DNA of 64,000 nucleotides, from the NCBI RefSeq assembly GCF_018101125.2, contig NZ_JAELVF020000001.1, positions 4,009,629 to 4,073,628 of the forward strand. The letters are read 5' to 3'. This DNA is from Streptomyces tardus (GTDB lineage Bacteria; Actinomycetota; Actinomycetes; Streptomycetales; Streptomycetaceae). The notes beneath the pieces were generated by a model, which did not search any database, was not told where the DNA came from, and worked only from the letters and a program-made list of their open reading frames with translations. Shown here piece by piece: positions 49,827-59,405 of this stretch. Every line of letters starts with the position of its first letter. Position 1 is the first letter of the stretch. The position numbers and the translations under genes are program-made.

Positions 49827-51164
49827 ATGACCGACTCCGGTCCCACACCCCTGGCCACGACCTCCCCCGAAGGCTCCTTCGACGCAGCCGGTCGCACCGA
49901 CTCCCGCATCGCCGCCGAGTCCGGTGCCCCCGTCGAAGCCGCGCCCCTGGCCCGGCTGACCGCTCCTCAGCGCGCGGGTCTGCTGATCACCCTGATACTC
50001 GGCAGCCTCACCGCGCTGCCCGCGCTGTCCATGGACATGTACCTCCCGGCGCTCCCGGAGGTCTCCGGCGAGCTCAGCAGCCCGGCCGCACAGGTGCAGC
50101 TGACCCTCACCACCTGCCTGCTCGGCCTGGCCGTCGGCCAGATCATCGTCGGTCCGATGAGCGACCAGTTCGGCCGCCGGCGTCCGCTGATGGTCGGCAT
50201 GGTCTGCTACGTCGTCGCCAGCGTCGGCTGCGCCCTCGCCCCGACCATCGAGACCTTCACCGCGGTACGGCTCCTCCAGGGCCTCGCGGGCGCCGCCGGC
50301 ATCGTCATAGCCCGCGCCGTCGTCCGCGACCTGTTCGACGGTCTGGCGATGGCCCGCTTCTTCTCCACCCTGCTGCTGATCTCCGGCATCGCCCCGATCC
50401 TCGCGCCGGTGCTCGGCGGCCAGGTGCTGCGGGTCACCAACTGGCGCGGCATCTTCGTCATCCTCGCCGTCATCGGGGTACTGCTGGCGATCGTCGCCTG
50501 GCGCAGGCTGCCCGAGACCCTGCCCCCGGAGCGGCGGCACAGCGGCGGGGTTCCCTCCGCGCTGCGCACCATGCGCGCCCTGCTGCGGGACCGTGCGTTC
50601 AGCGGCTATCTGCTGGTCGGCTCGCTGGGGTTCGCGGCCCTTTTCGCCTACGTCGCCGCCTCGCCGTTCGTCATCCAGGAGATTCACGGAGCCTCCGCGC
50701 AGACCTTCAGCCTGCTCTTCATGGCGAACTCGATCGGCATGGTCGCTGTCGGCCAGCTCAACGGAAAGGTGCTGGTCGGCCGGGTCTCGCTGGACCGGGT
50801 GCTGATGGTCGGTCTCGCGGTCATCGGCAGCGCCGCCGTCGCCCTGCTGCTGATGACCTCCGGAGTCTTCGGCGAGGTGGGTTTGCTGCCCACCAGCGCC
50901 GGCCTGTTCGTGCTCATGTCCGGCATGGCGCTGGTGCTGCCCAACTCCAACTCGCTCGGCCTGATGCGGGCCGGCCACGCCGCCGGCTCGGCCTCGGCGC
51001 TGCTGGGCACCTCGCAGTTCCTGATCGGCGCCATCGCCTCGCCGCTGGTCGGCGTTGCGGGGGAGCACACAGCGGTACCGATGGCCGTGGTCCAGGTCTG
51101 CACGGTCGGCCTGGCCGCGCTCTGCTACCTGGGGATGTGCCGCCCGTGGCGCAGCGGGAGCTGA
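49827..51164 (+). CDS. Bcr/CflA-family multidrug MFS exporter
   Basis: A 445-residue 12-helix exporter of the DHA1 Bcr/CflA type. The first helix carries ALPALSMDMYLPALPEVSGE, the classic D-MYLPALP motif of the family. The loop reads GPMSDQFGRRRPLMVG (motif A), and a proline/glycine-rich helix 5 (ISGIAPILAPVLGG) forms motif C. The N-terminus of about 45 residues is Ala/Thr-rich and cytosolic. GGAGAGAGG precedes ATG 49827. It is translated into the serine hydrolase gene, which overlaps its last 28 bases. Confidence 0.88.
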   Translation: MTDSGPTPLATTSPEGSFDAAGRTDSRIAAESGAPVEAAPLARLTAPQRAGLLITLILGSLTALPALSMDMYLPALPEVSGELSSPAAQVQLTLTTCLLGLAVGQIIVGPMSDQFGRRRPLMVGMVCYVVASVGCALAPTIETFTAVRLLQGLAGAAGIVIARAVVRDLFDGLAMARFFSTLLLISGIAPILAPVLGGQVLRVTNWRGIFVILAVIGVLLAIVAWRRLPETLPPERRHSGGVPSALRTMRALLRDRAFSGYLLVGSLGFAALFAYVAASPFVIQEIHGASAQTFSLLFMANSIGMVAVGQLNGKVLVGRVSLDRVLMVGLAVIGSAAVALLLMTSGVFGEVGLLPTSAGLFVLMSGMALVLPNSNSLGLMRAGHAAGSASALLGTSQFLIGAIASPLVGVAGEHTAVPMAVVQVCTVGLAALCYLGMCRPWRSGS

Positions 51165-52258
51165 GACCGGGCAGCGCCGAGGAGGCAGGGCTGGACGCCG
51201 GCGAACTGGCCGCGATGGCCGCGGAGTTGGACACGCTGCCCGCCGTGCACTGGTGCGGCGGCGCGGTCCTCGCGGCCGGTCGCGGCCCGTACCTCGTGGT
51301 GCACCGTGCCACCGGCTGGGCACAGCGCTGGGCGGACGCCCGCACTCCGCTGGCCCGGCCCGAGCCGATGCGCACCGGCACCCGGTTCGACCTCGCCTCG
51401 CTGACCAAGCTCTTCACCGCCGTGGCGGCGCTGCGGGCCCGGGAGTGCGGGCTGCTCGAACTGGACGCCCCGGCGAGCCGGTACGTGCCAGAGTTCGGCG
51501 CTGCCGGCAAGGCGGCCGTCACCGTGCGGCAGCTGCTCACCCACACCTCCGGGCTCCGGCCCGAGCTGCCCTTCCACGACGGCCACGGGCTGGAACTGCT
51601 GTGGTCCCAGGCGCCGTTGCCCGACCGCGGCCACCGCTACTCCGACCTCAACCTGATCGCGCTGCAACAGGTGGTCGAGCGGGTCACCGGCACCGCGCTG
51701 GACGCCTGGCTGCACACCGAGCTGACCGGGCCGCTGGGTATGACCGCCACCGGCTACGGGCCCGCACCCGGCGCCGCGGCCACCGAGGACCAGCGCCGCC
51801 CCTGGGCCAAGGCCGACCGCGGAATGCTGCGCGGAGTCGTCCACGACGAGAACGCCCACGCGCTCGGCGGGGTGGCCGGCCACGCCGGGCTCTTCAGCAC
51901 CGCCGCCGACCTCGCCGTGTTCTGCCGCACCCTGCTGAACGGCGGCCGGCACGGCGCGGCCCGGGTGCTCCGGGAGGAGAGCGCGGCGCTGCTGCTCGAC
52001 CCGCCCGGCCTGGGCTTCGCCGTCGACCAGCCGTGGTTCATGGGGGAGTTGGCCGGACGGGGAGCCGCCGGGCACACCGGATTCACCGGCACCAGCCTGG
52101 TCCTGGACCGGGCCACCGACACCTTTCTGGTCCTGCTCGCCACCACCGTGCACCCGGTGCGTCCCACCCCGCCGGAGAGCGGGCCGCGCGCCCGCGCCGC
52201 CACCCGCCTCGCCCGCGCCGTGCGCGGTCCGGCGCCCGCCCGCGCCTCCCTAGACTGA
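51137..52258 (+). CDS. Serine hydrolase of the beta-lactamase/DD-peptidase fold
   Basis: A 373-residue class C-like serine hydrolase. The active-site S-x-x-K is in FDLASLTKLFTAVAAL near residue 92. The Tyr motif is RYSDLNLIALQQV (Y-S-D in place of Y-x-N). The third box is likely the HTGFTGTS region (H-x-G). No signal peptide is visible, so it may be cytosolic, which is common for esterase-like members of this family. The GTG at 51137 overlaps the exporter gene by 28 bases; a second in-frame GTG is at 51146. Confidence 0.82.
   Translation: MPPVAQRELRPGSAEEAGLDAGELAAMAAELDTLPAVHWCGGAVLAAGRGPYLVVHRATGWAQRWADARTPLARPEPMRTGTRFDLASLTKLFTAVAALRARECGLLELDAPASRYVPEFGAAGKAAVTVRQLLTHTSGLRPELPFHDGHGLELLWSQAPLPDRGHRYSDLNLIALQQVVERVTGTALDAWLHTELTGPLGMTATGYGPAPGAAATEDQRRPWAKADRGMLRGVVHDENAHALGGVAGHAGLFSTAADLAVFCRTLLNGGRHGAARVLREESAALLLDPPGLGFAVDQPWFMGELAGRGAAGHTGFTGTSLVLDRATDTFLVLLATTVHPVRPTPPESGPRARAATRLARAVRGPAPARASLD
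52251..52256 (+). promoter_or_regulatory. -10 box for leaderless Rsm22-like gene
   Basis: TAGACT (TANNNT) inside the stop-codon region of the hydrolase gene lies six bases before the GTG start of the next gene, with no ribosome site between. Confidence 0.55.
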
Positions 52259-52262
52259 ACCG

Positions 52263-53375
52263 GTGTACGACGAAGAACTCCGTGCGGCGCTCGCCGCCCA
52301 ACTGGCCGGTCTGCCACCGCGACAGGCGACCGTCGCGGTCGACCGGCTGATCACCAACTACCGGGGCCGCACCCCCACCGGCGCCCCGGTGCTGCGCGAC
52401 CGTGCCGATGCGACGGCGTACGCCGCGTACCGGATGCCGGCCACCTTCGCCGCCGTCGGCGCCGCGCTCGCCGAGCTGGCGGACCGGGTGCCGCACTGGT
52501 CGCCGGCCACCCACACCGACCTCGGCGGCGGCACCGGCGCCGCGGTGTGGGCCGTTGCCGACACCTGGCGGGGGAGCGCACGGAGCACCGTGCTCGACTG
52601 GGCCGAGCCCGCGCTCGCCCTGGGCCGCGAGCTCGCCGGCCGCACCCTGCCGGCCACCGGCTGGCAGCGCGCCCGTATCGGCCAGGACCTCGATCTGGCG
52701 GCGAGCGACCTGGTGACGCTCTCGTACGTGCTCGGCGAGCTGACGGAGGACGACCGCGCCGCGGCCGTCCGGGCCGCCGCCGAGGCCGCGTCCGTCGTGG
52801 TCGTGGTCGAGCCGGGGACCCCGGAGGGGTACGCCCGGGTCCTCGCCGCCCGCCAAGCGCTGGTCGACGCGGGCCGAACGGTCCTCGCGCCCTGCCCGCA
52901 CAGCGGTCGCTGCCCGATCGTTCCCGGCCAGGACTGGTGCCACTTCTCCGTACGGGTCGCCCGTTCCTCGTTGCACCGGCAGATCAAGGGCGGCTCCCTG
53001 GGACACGAGGACGAGAAGTTCTCCTATGTCGCCGCGGTGCGCAGGGAAGACCTCGCACCGCCCGCCGGGGGAGCGCCCGCGGCGGCCGGCGAGCGCGGGT
53101 CCTCCGCCGGGCCTGTGCCGGTGGGCGGGCCTGTGCCGGTGGACGAGCCCGAGGGGGACGGCGGGTCGGCGCCGGACGGCCGGCCCGCGCCCGCGCGCGT
53201 CGTGCGCCATCCCCAACTGCGCAAGGGGCAGGTGCTGCTCGACCTGTGCGAGGAAGGCGGCGGGCTGAGCCGCCTGACCGTCACCAAGCGCGACAAGCCC
53301 CGTTACCGCGCGGCCCGCAGCGTCGAATGGGGCGACCCCTGGCCGCCGACCGGGACACCTCCGCGGGCGGACTGA
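52263..53375 (+). CDS. Rsm22-like ribosomal methyltransferase-family protein
   Basis: A 370-residue protein related to yeast Rsm22/METTL17, ribosome-associated methyltransferase-like factors. The SAM-type loop is TDLGGGTGAAVWAVAD. The family metal cluster is visible as PCPHSGRCPIVPGQDWCHF, with cysteines that in METTL17 relatives hold an iron-sulfur cluster. HRQIKGGSLGHEDEKFSYVAA is another family block. A Gly/Pro-rich loop is inserted at about 260-300. The start is GTG 52263 with a TANNNT box six bases upstream, so translation is probably leaderless. It likely helps assemble the small ribosomal subunit. Confidence 0.85.
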   Translation: MYDEELRAALAAQLAGLPPRQATVAVDRLITNYRGRTPTGAPVLRDRADATAYAAYRMPATFAAVGAALAELADRVPHWSPATHTDLGGGTGAAVWAVADTWRGSARSTVLDWAEPALALGRELAGRTLPATGWQRARIGQDLDLAASDLVTLSYVLGELTEDDRAAAVRAAAEAASVVVVVEPGTPEGYARVLAARQALVDAGRTVLAPCPHSGRCPIVPGQDWCHFSVRVARSSLHRQIKGGSLGHEDEKFSYVAAVRREDLAPPAGGAPAAAGERGSSAGPVPVGGPVPVDEPEGDGGSAPDGRPAPARVVRHPQLRKGQVLLDLCEEGGGLSRLTVTKRDKPRYRAARSVEWGDPWPPTGTPPRAD

Positions 53376-53514
53376 CCACCGATCCGGGTTCGCCGCGTAC
53401 GGCGGTGCAGTCGCGCACGGGCGTACGGCGTACGGGTCCGGCCCGGGCACGAAGGTGCAGCACGGGCGTGCGGGGCCGGGCGTACAAGTACGGGGGTACG
53501 GCGTCGCGCCGGCC

Positions 53515-53578
53515 GGAGGTGACGGCGGCCGGAGGTGACGCGGGCCGGACGTGACGCGGGCCGGACGTGACGGCGGCC
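53515..53578. repeat. 16-bp tandem repeat, four copies
   Basis: Four consecutive 16-bp units of the form GGAGGTGACGGCGGCC (variants GGACGTGACGCGGGCC) lie between the convergent Rsm22-like and DDAH genes. Confidence 0.88.
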
Positions 53579-53639
53579 GATCGCCTCCCGGGATCGCCGA
53601 GAGTGCGACCGGCCGCGACGCGTCCGGTGCGCGGCCGAG

Positions 53640-54449
53640 TCAGCCGCGCAGCTCGGCGGTGCAGCACTTCACGCTGCCGCCGCCCTTCAGCAGCTCGGAG
53701 AGGTCGATCGGGATGGGCTCGTAGCCGCGTTCGCGCAGCGGCTCGAAGAGGCCGATCGCGGCCTGCGGAAGCAGTACGTGGTGGCCGTCGCTGACCGAGT
53801 TCAGACCCAGCACCAGCGCGTCCTGCTCCTCGGCGATGATCGCGTCGGGGAAGAGCTTGGCGAGCACTGCCCGGCTGCCCGGCGAGAAGGCCGGCGGGTA
53901 GTACATGACCTCGCTGTCGCCGGAGTCGTCCAGCACGCACAGCGCGGTGTCCAGGTGGTAGAAGCGCGGGTCGACCAGGTCGAGTCCGATCACCGGCCGT
54001 CCCAGGAACTCCTGTGCCTCCGGATGGGAGAGCGGGCTGCTGCGGAAGCCGCGGCCGGCGAGCAGCCAGGAGGCGGTGACGGCGAAGTCGCCCTCTCCCT
54101 CGTTCACGTGCTCGGGTTCGTGGAAGGCGGTGTAGCCCCGCGCCGCGTACCACGCACGGTGCGCGAGCGCCTCGGCCTCGCGCTGCGGATGCGCGAACCG
54201 CGCGCCGAGGACCTTCCCGTCGACGACGACGGCACCGTTGGCCGCGTACACCATGTCCGGCAGGTCGGGGTCCGGTTCCAGCTCCTCGACTGTGTGGCCG
54301 AGCGACCGGTAGCGGTCGCGCAGGGCCTCCCACTGGGCAACGGCCAGCGGCAGGTCGACGGGTTTGCTCGGATCCATCCAGGGGTTGATGGAATAGGTGA
54401 CGCGGAAGTGCTCCGGTGGGCACATCAGGAAGCGACGTACTGCGAACAA
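53640..54449 (-). CDS. ddaH: Dimethylargininase (DDAH)
   Basis: A 269-residue N(omega),N(omega)-dimethylarginine dimethylaminohydrolase of the guanidino-group-modifying superfamily. Active-site pieces: MVYAANGAVVVDGKVL near residue 75, the Glu/Asp in NEGEGDFAVTASW, the catalytic His in FYHLDTALCVL and the nucleophile Cys in GGGSVKCCTAEL close to the end. It should release dimethylamine and citrulline from methylarginines. The TTG at 54449 is favoured because GAGGAG lies seven bases upstream. An internal ATG at 54425 has no ribosome site. Confidence 0.9.
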   Translation of the reverse strand: MFAVRRFLMCPPEHFRVTYSINPWMDPSKPVDLPLAVAQWEALRDRYRSLGHTVEELEPDPDLPDMVYAANGAVVVDGKVLGARFAHPQREAEALAHRAWYAARGYTAFHEPEHVNEGEGDFAVTASWLLAGRGFRSSPLSHPEAQEFLGRPVIGLDLVDPRFYHLDTALCVLDDSGDSEVMYYPPAFSPGSRAVLAKLFPDAIIAEEQDALVLGLNSVSDGHHVLLPQAAIGLFEPLRERGYEPIPIDLSELLKGGGSVKCCTAELRG

Positions 54450-54969
54450 CGAAAGCTCCTCACGGGATCGCCGTGTCTGCTGCGGACATGGTCCACCGAT
54501 CGCCGGGAAAACGCAGTAGTTCTTGCGGCTGGTTCCGGCTGCAGCCGCCAACCGTCCTGCGGGCCGGAAGGCCCGCGCACAGCGGGATCCGGTTGTTTTG
54601 GTGTGGTAACGCGGAGTGTGCCGGGCCGCCGGTGCGCGTCCGGGACCTCGGGCGACCGCCCCGAGTGTGACGGGATTCACCGTCCGGGTCCAACTTCCCG
54701 CGCCCGCGGCGGCGTTGGGAACGCCCGCTCGGCACTTCCTCACTCCGGGAGAGCGGATCTATCGGGAGTATCCGCGGAAAACTCCATAACAGGATGCTTT
54801 TCCGAGGGTCCCGGAACGCACGGTGACCACCCCGGTTTCCCGTTTCGGCCCGGCAGGGCGCAGGATGGGGTCAGTGATGGACAGTGTTCCGTGGATTCCG
54901 GCCGGATACGGCACCCGTGTTCCGTACCCTCGAGGCAGGTCCACGGCCCGGTCTGGAGTGAGGCGGTAG
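54450..54969. other. Gene-free divergent region
   Basis: About 520 bases between the DDAH gene and the prim-pol gene contain no credible gene. A hairpin-like GCGGCTG...CAGCCGC lies near 54525-54548. A run of lower GC (GGTTGTTTTGGTGTGGTAAC, about 54590-54609) may belong to a promoter. The bases right before the prim-pol ATG read GTGAGGCGGTAG. Confidence 0.5.
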
Positions 54970-55701
54970 ATGGAACGCGAAGGCAGGTTTTCCCAGTGGC
55001 TGCGCCGCCGTTCCAAGAGCGCGGACGACACGGCGGCCGAGGCCGCACGGGCCCGGGAGGATCTGCTGCTCGCCTCCGCGGCGGCGGGGTTCCCGCTCGC
55101 TCCCGCTGCCTGTCCGGAGGGCTACGGCTGCTCCTGCGAGCGCATCGGCTGCCCCACTCCCGGACGCCACCCCGTCTCGTTCGCCTGGCAGACCCAGGCA
55201 TCCTCGGACCCGGAGCAGATCCTGCGCTGGGCCCGCAGTCGCCCGCTGGCGAACTTCATCACCGCCACCGGCCTCGCCCACGACGTACTGGACGTGCCCC
55301 TCAGTGCCGGTGAGTCGGCGCTGGAACGCCTGGAGCGCGAAGAGGTGGAGGTCGGCCCGGTGGCCGCCACCTCCGACGGCCGGATGCACTTCTACACCAC
55401 CACCCGCGGCACCCCGGACGACGAGGACGAGTGGTGGCCGTGCGAGCTGGACTGCCACCCCGAGACGATGGACGAGCATCCCGGGATGCGCTGGCACTGC
55501 CGCGGGAGCTACGTACTCCTGCCGCCCTCGCGGCTGGAGGCCGACAGCGGCGCCGGCCTGAGCTGGGTGCGCGCCCCGGAGCGCGAGCTGCCCGACCCGC
55601 TGACGCTGCTGGAGGCGCTGACCGACGCCTGCGCGGTGTACGTAGCCGCCCAGCCCGACGAGTTCCCCGAGTACGGGCGCGCCTCCTGGCCGGTGCGCTG
55701 A
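54970..55701 (+). CDS. Bifunctional primase/polymerase-domain protein
   Basis: A 243-residue protein with an N-terminal primase-polymerase (prim-pol) type domain, a class widely conserved in streptomycete chromosomes outside any plasmid. Segments seen: FSQWLRRRS, LLLASAAAGFPLAPAACPEG, a Cys-rich loop CSCERIGCPTPGRHPV, ILRWARSRPLANFITATGLA and a C-terminal RWHCRGSYVLLPPSRL block. The usual catalytic acids of archaeo-eukaryotic prim-pols cannot be identified with certainty. The function is probably not the main replicative primase. GAGGCGG seven bases before the ATG gives the start. Confidence 0.78.
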   Translation: MEREGRFSQWLRRRSKSADDTAAEAARAREDLLLASAAAGFPLAPAACPEGYGCSCERIGCPTPGRHPVSFAWQTQASSDPEQILRWARSRPLANFITATGLAHDVLDVPLSAGESALERLEREEVEVGPVAATSDGRMHFYTTTRGTPDDEDEWWPCELDCHPETMDEHPGMRWHCRGSYVLLPPSRLEADSGAGLSWVRAPERELPDPLTLLEALTDACAVYVAAQPDEFPEYGRASWPVR

Positions 55702-55977
55702 GCCGTCCGCCGCCGGGCATCCGGGACCGAACTCCGTCCGCAGACCCGGGACTTGCTGCTCCGGAGCTTGCGGCTCCCGGGCTTGCGGCTCCCGGGCTCG
55801 CGGCTTCGGCGCGGGCACTCCGTCCGGCGCCGTCCGGGACTTGCTGCCCCGGGCCTCGTTGCCCGGGACTTGCTGCTGCGTCGCCCGACGGACGCGGGTG
55901 CGGTGGTCCCGGCGGTGGCGCGCCGAGGGTGCGGCACCACCGACGGGTGCCGCGTCGCGTGCGCGGGGCCGGGCCGG

Positions 55978-56967
55978 CTACTCGCCCTTGGCAGCGGTGC
56001 GTTGGGCGGTCTGGGACAGGAAGACGATGCCGTTCGACCTGTTCTCCACCGTCGGCACCCGGACCAGCTGTTGCAGCACGAAGACCTCCGTCAGCGAGAG
56101 CTTGGCCTCGCCCTCCAGCAGTGCCTTCGCGCCGGGGCGCACCGGCGGCCTGATGCCGATGTTCGGGGCCACGGTCTGCTTGGTGTGCTGGTGCATCGTG
56201 AAGAACGCCAGCGCGTCCCCGCTCCTGGTGCGCAGCGCGAACGGCGCGTAGATCTTGTTGTTCGCCGCGAGGTCCGCGAACTCGGTCCGGGCTCCCTTGC
56301 GCGGCTTGACCTTCGCCCGCTTCTCGCGCTTGCCGGTGGTCTGCGGCCCGTCCGCGAAGTCGCCCTCGCCGCTGCCGAGATACGACGTGTACGCCTTGCT
56401 CAGATCGCCGGGCGCGGTGATCAGCCCGCCGTCCTCGTTCATCGGGACGTCGTCGGCGTGGCCGTCCTCGTCCTCCGCGAACTCCGGGACGTCCCCGGCT
56501 GCCACCACCGCCTGGTAGGAGGCCTTCCAGCGCTCGTCCGCGCTCTGCCGCGTGAACGCCAACAGCAGCCTGTTCTCGCCGGACCCGGCGCTCTGCTCCA
56601 CATTGCTGGCGGTGTCCACGACGAAGAACTTGGGCCAGCCCGCCTGCTGCGGGATGTGGAACTTGGAGTCCTTGACCTTCACCGGCTGCGGGGTCTGCTT
56701 CCGCTCCGGATCGAGCGCCCTGAGCGTACGGATGTAGGCCTGGCTCCCCTCACCGAGGGCGCCGCGCTCGACCGTGGCGTTGAGCTTGAGGTCGTGCTGG
56801 GTGAACGCCTTGTTGGCGGCGGCGACGTACTTGTCGAGGACCTTCTGCGCCTCGGCCTCGGTGGTCGCGGGCACCACCGCGTTCTGACCGTGCACCGTCA
56901 TACAGCCCGACAGCGTCCCGGTCAGCACCACGGTGCTCACGGCTGCCGCCAGCACTCGCGTCTTCAT
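55978..56967 (-). CDS. Lipoprotein of unknown function
   Basis: A 329-residue exported protein. The lipobox LSGC ends a short signal (MKTRVLAAAVSTVVLTGTLS), so it should be anchored to the outer face of the membrane by Cys 22. The mature part is Lys/Glu/Asp-rich with no motif I recognise: KVLDKYVAAANKAFTQHDL, WPKFFVVDTASNVEQSAG and FFTMHQHTKQTVAPNIGIRP. It could be a sensor or a binding protein. GGGAGG lies eight bases before the ATG. It is not obviously part of the hmu locus, being separated from it by a terminator. Confidence 0.75.
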   Translation of the reverse strand: MKTRVLAAAVSTVVLTGTLSGCMTVHGQNAVVPATTEAEAQKVLDKYVAAANKAFTQHDLKLNATVERGALGEGSQAYIRTLRALDPERKQTPQPVKVKDSKFHIPQQAGWPKFFVVDTASNVEQSAGSGENRLLLAFTRQSADERWKASYQAVVAAGDVPEFAEDEDGHADDVPMNEDGGLITAPGDLSKAYTSYLGSGEGDFADGPQTTGKREKRAKVKPRKGARTEFADLAANNKIYAPFALRTRSGDALAFFTMHQHTKQTVAPNIGIRPPVRPGAKALLEGEAKLSLTEVFVLQQLVRVPTVENRSNGIVFLSQTAQRTAAKGE

Positions 56968-57168
56968 GCCCGTGCCCTCCCCAAGTCCCGGAAAACCGCG
57001 GCCTCCGAGTGCTTCCCCAAACCGTCGCGACTCCCTGTCCGCGGCACCGAATCCTACCTGGCACCGCCCGCGCCGCCGTACGACGGGAGGCACCTCCCGC
57101 CCGTGCGGCGGGCGTGGGCGCGAGGGCGACGGAGGCGCCCGCGCGGGGCCCGCACCGGCCCGCGCGCC

Positions 57169-57194
57169 GGAGCGTACGGGTGTCCGTACGCTCC
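57169..57194. terminator. Terminator after hmuTUV
   Basis: Perfect 11-bp stem GGAGCGTACGG against CCGTACGCTCC with a 4-base loop, in the 303-base gap between hmuV and the lipoprotein gene. A 13-bp word, TGCCCGGGTGCGG, is repeated twice beside it. Confidence 0.75.
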
Positions 57195-57270
57195 CGTACG
57201 GGCCCGGCTGCCCGGGTGCGGACCCGCCTGCCCGGGTGCGGGCGGTGCGGACTGGTGCGGCGGAATCCGG

Positions 57271-58112
<842 letters not shown>

Positions 58113-58116
<4 letters not shown>

Positions 58117-59405
58117 GCCCAACCTCCTTGTTTGCGACGGGTTCTGCGCAGCAGCCAGAAGAAGAACGGGCTGCCGACCAGGGCGGTCAGCACGCCCAGC
58201 GGCAGTTCGGCCGGCTGCGCGAGAGTGCGGGCGGCGAGGTCGGCGACCAGCAGCACCAGCGCTCCGGCCAGCGCGCTGCCCGGCACCAGAAAGCGGTGGC
58301 CCGGCCCGGCCGCCATGCGCAGCAGATGGGGCACCAGCAGACCGACGAACGCGACGATGCCCGAGACCGCGACCGCCGCGGCCGTCAGCAGCGCCACCAC
58401 GAGAACCAGCACGATCCGCAGCCGCTCCACGTCCACGCCCAGATGGCGCGCCTGCCGCTCGCCGAGCGAGAGCAGGTCCAACTTCCGCGCGTACAGCGGC
58501 GCCAGCAGCAGACCGGCCAACGCGCACGGCAGCACCGCGAGCACCTTGGGCCAGGTGGCCTGCGAGAGGGAGCCCAGCTGCCAGAAGGTGATCTGGGTGA
58601 TCTGCGCGTTGTCGGCGAAGAAGATGGCCAGACCGATCAGCGCCATGGCGAAGGCGTTGACCGCGACACCGGTGAGGATCAGCGTGACGACCTCGGTCCG
58701 TCCGCCGGCCCGGGAGAGCAGGTAGACCACCAGCACCGTGATCAGCCCGGTGACGAAGGCGCAGACGATCAGCGTCCAGTTGCCCAGGAACGTCAGGCCA
58801 AAGGCGATCGAGGCCACCGCACCCACGGCGGCGCCGGCCGAGACACCGATGACACCCGGCTCGGCCAACGGGTTGCCGAACACGCCCTGCATCAGGGAGC
58901 CCGCGCAGCCCAGCGAGGCGCCGACCAGCATCGCCAGCACCACGCGCGGCAGCCGTACGTTCCACAGCACGCTTTCGCCGACCCGGTCCAGCGGCGCCCC
59001 GCCGAGCCCCACCCGGTGCAGCAGCGAGCCGACCACGTCGCCGATCGGGATGTCGTACGCGCCGATCCCGGCTGCCAGCAGCGCGGCCACCACGACGCCC
59101 GCCGCGAGCCCCAGCGTCAGCAGCGAGGCACGGGCGCGCGGCAGCCGGCGGGAGGCGCCGGCCGAACGCGGCACTCCGGGGGCGGCCGGTGTGGAGGGCG
59201 TGGCGGATGCTGCCGGTGGCGGCGAACTCCCGCCGGGTGGCGGCGGCTTGACCAGCGCGACCGTACGCCCGCCGGTGTCTGTGGTGCTTGCGGAGTCTGT
59301 GCCGCCGGGGCCCGCGGTGTCGTCCGCGGCGCCGGTACCGCTCGTACCGTCCGCGGCGCCGGCGCCGCCCGCGCCGGGTGACGCGTCGTGGGCGGTGGGG
59401 GTCAC
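58113..59405 (-). CDS. hmuU: Heme/iron ABC transporter permease
   Basis: A 430-residue FecCD-type permease with about ten helices. The membrane part begins near residue 92 (LLTLGLAAGVVVAALL) and carries family blocks LPRVVLAMLVGASLGCAGSL, NPLAEPGVIGVSAGAAVGAV, GIVAFVGLLVPHLLRM and the coupling helix. The first 90 residues are an unusual Gly/Ala/Thr/Pro-rich cytosolic extension (GAADDTAGPGGTDSASTTD, then PPPPGGSSPPPAA) that standard FecCD permeases lack. The GTG at 59405 overlaps the stop of hmuT. Confidence 0.9.

Noticed and set aside
48431..52258. A 1275-codon open frame on the plus strand
   Set aside because: Only its last part (from 51137) is a real gene, the serine hydrolase. The rest is out of frame with phoD and the Bcr/CflA gene, both clear families.
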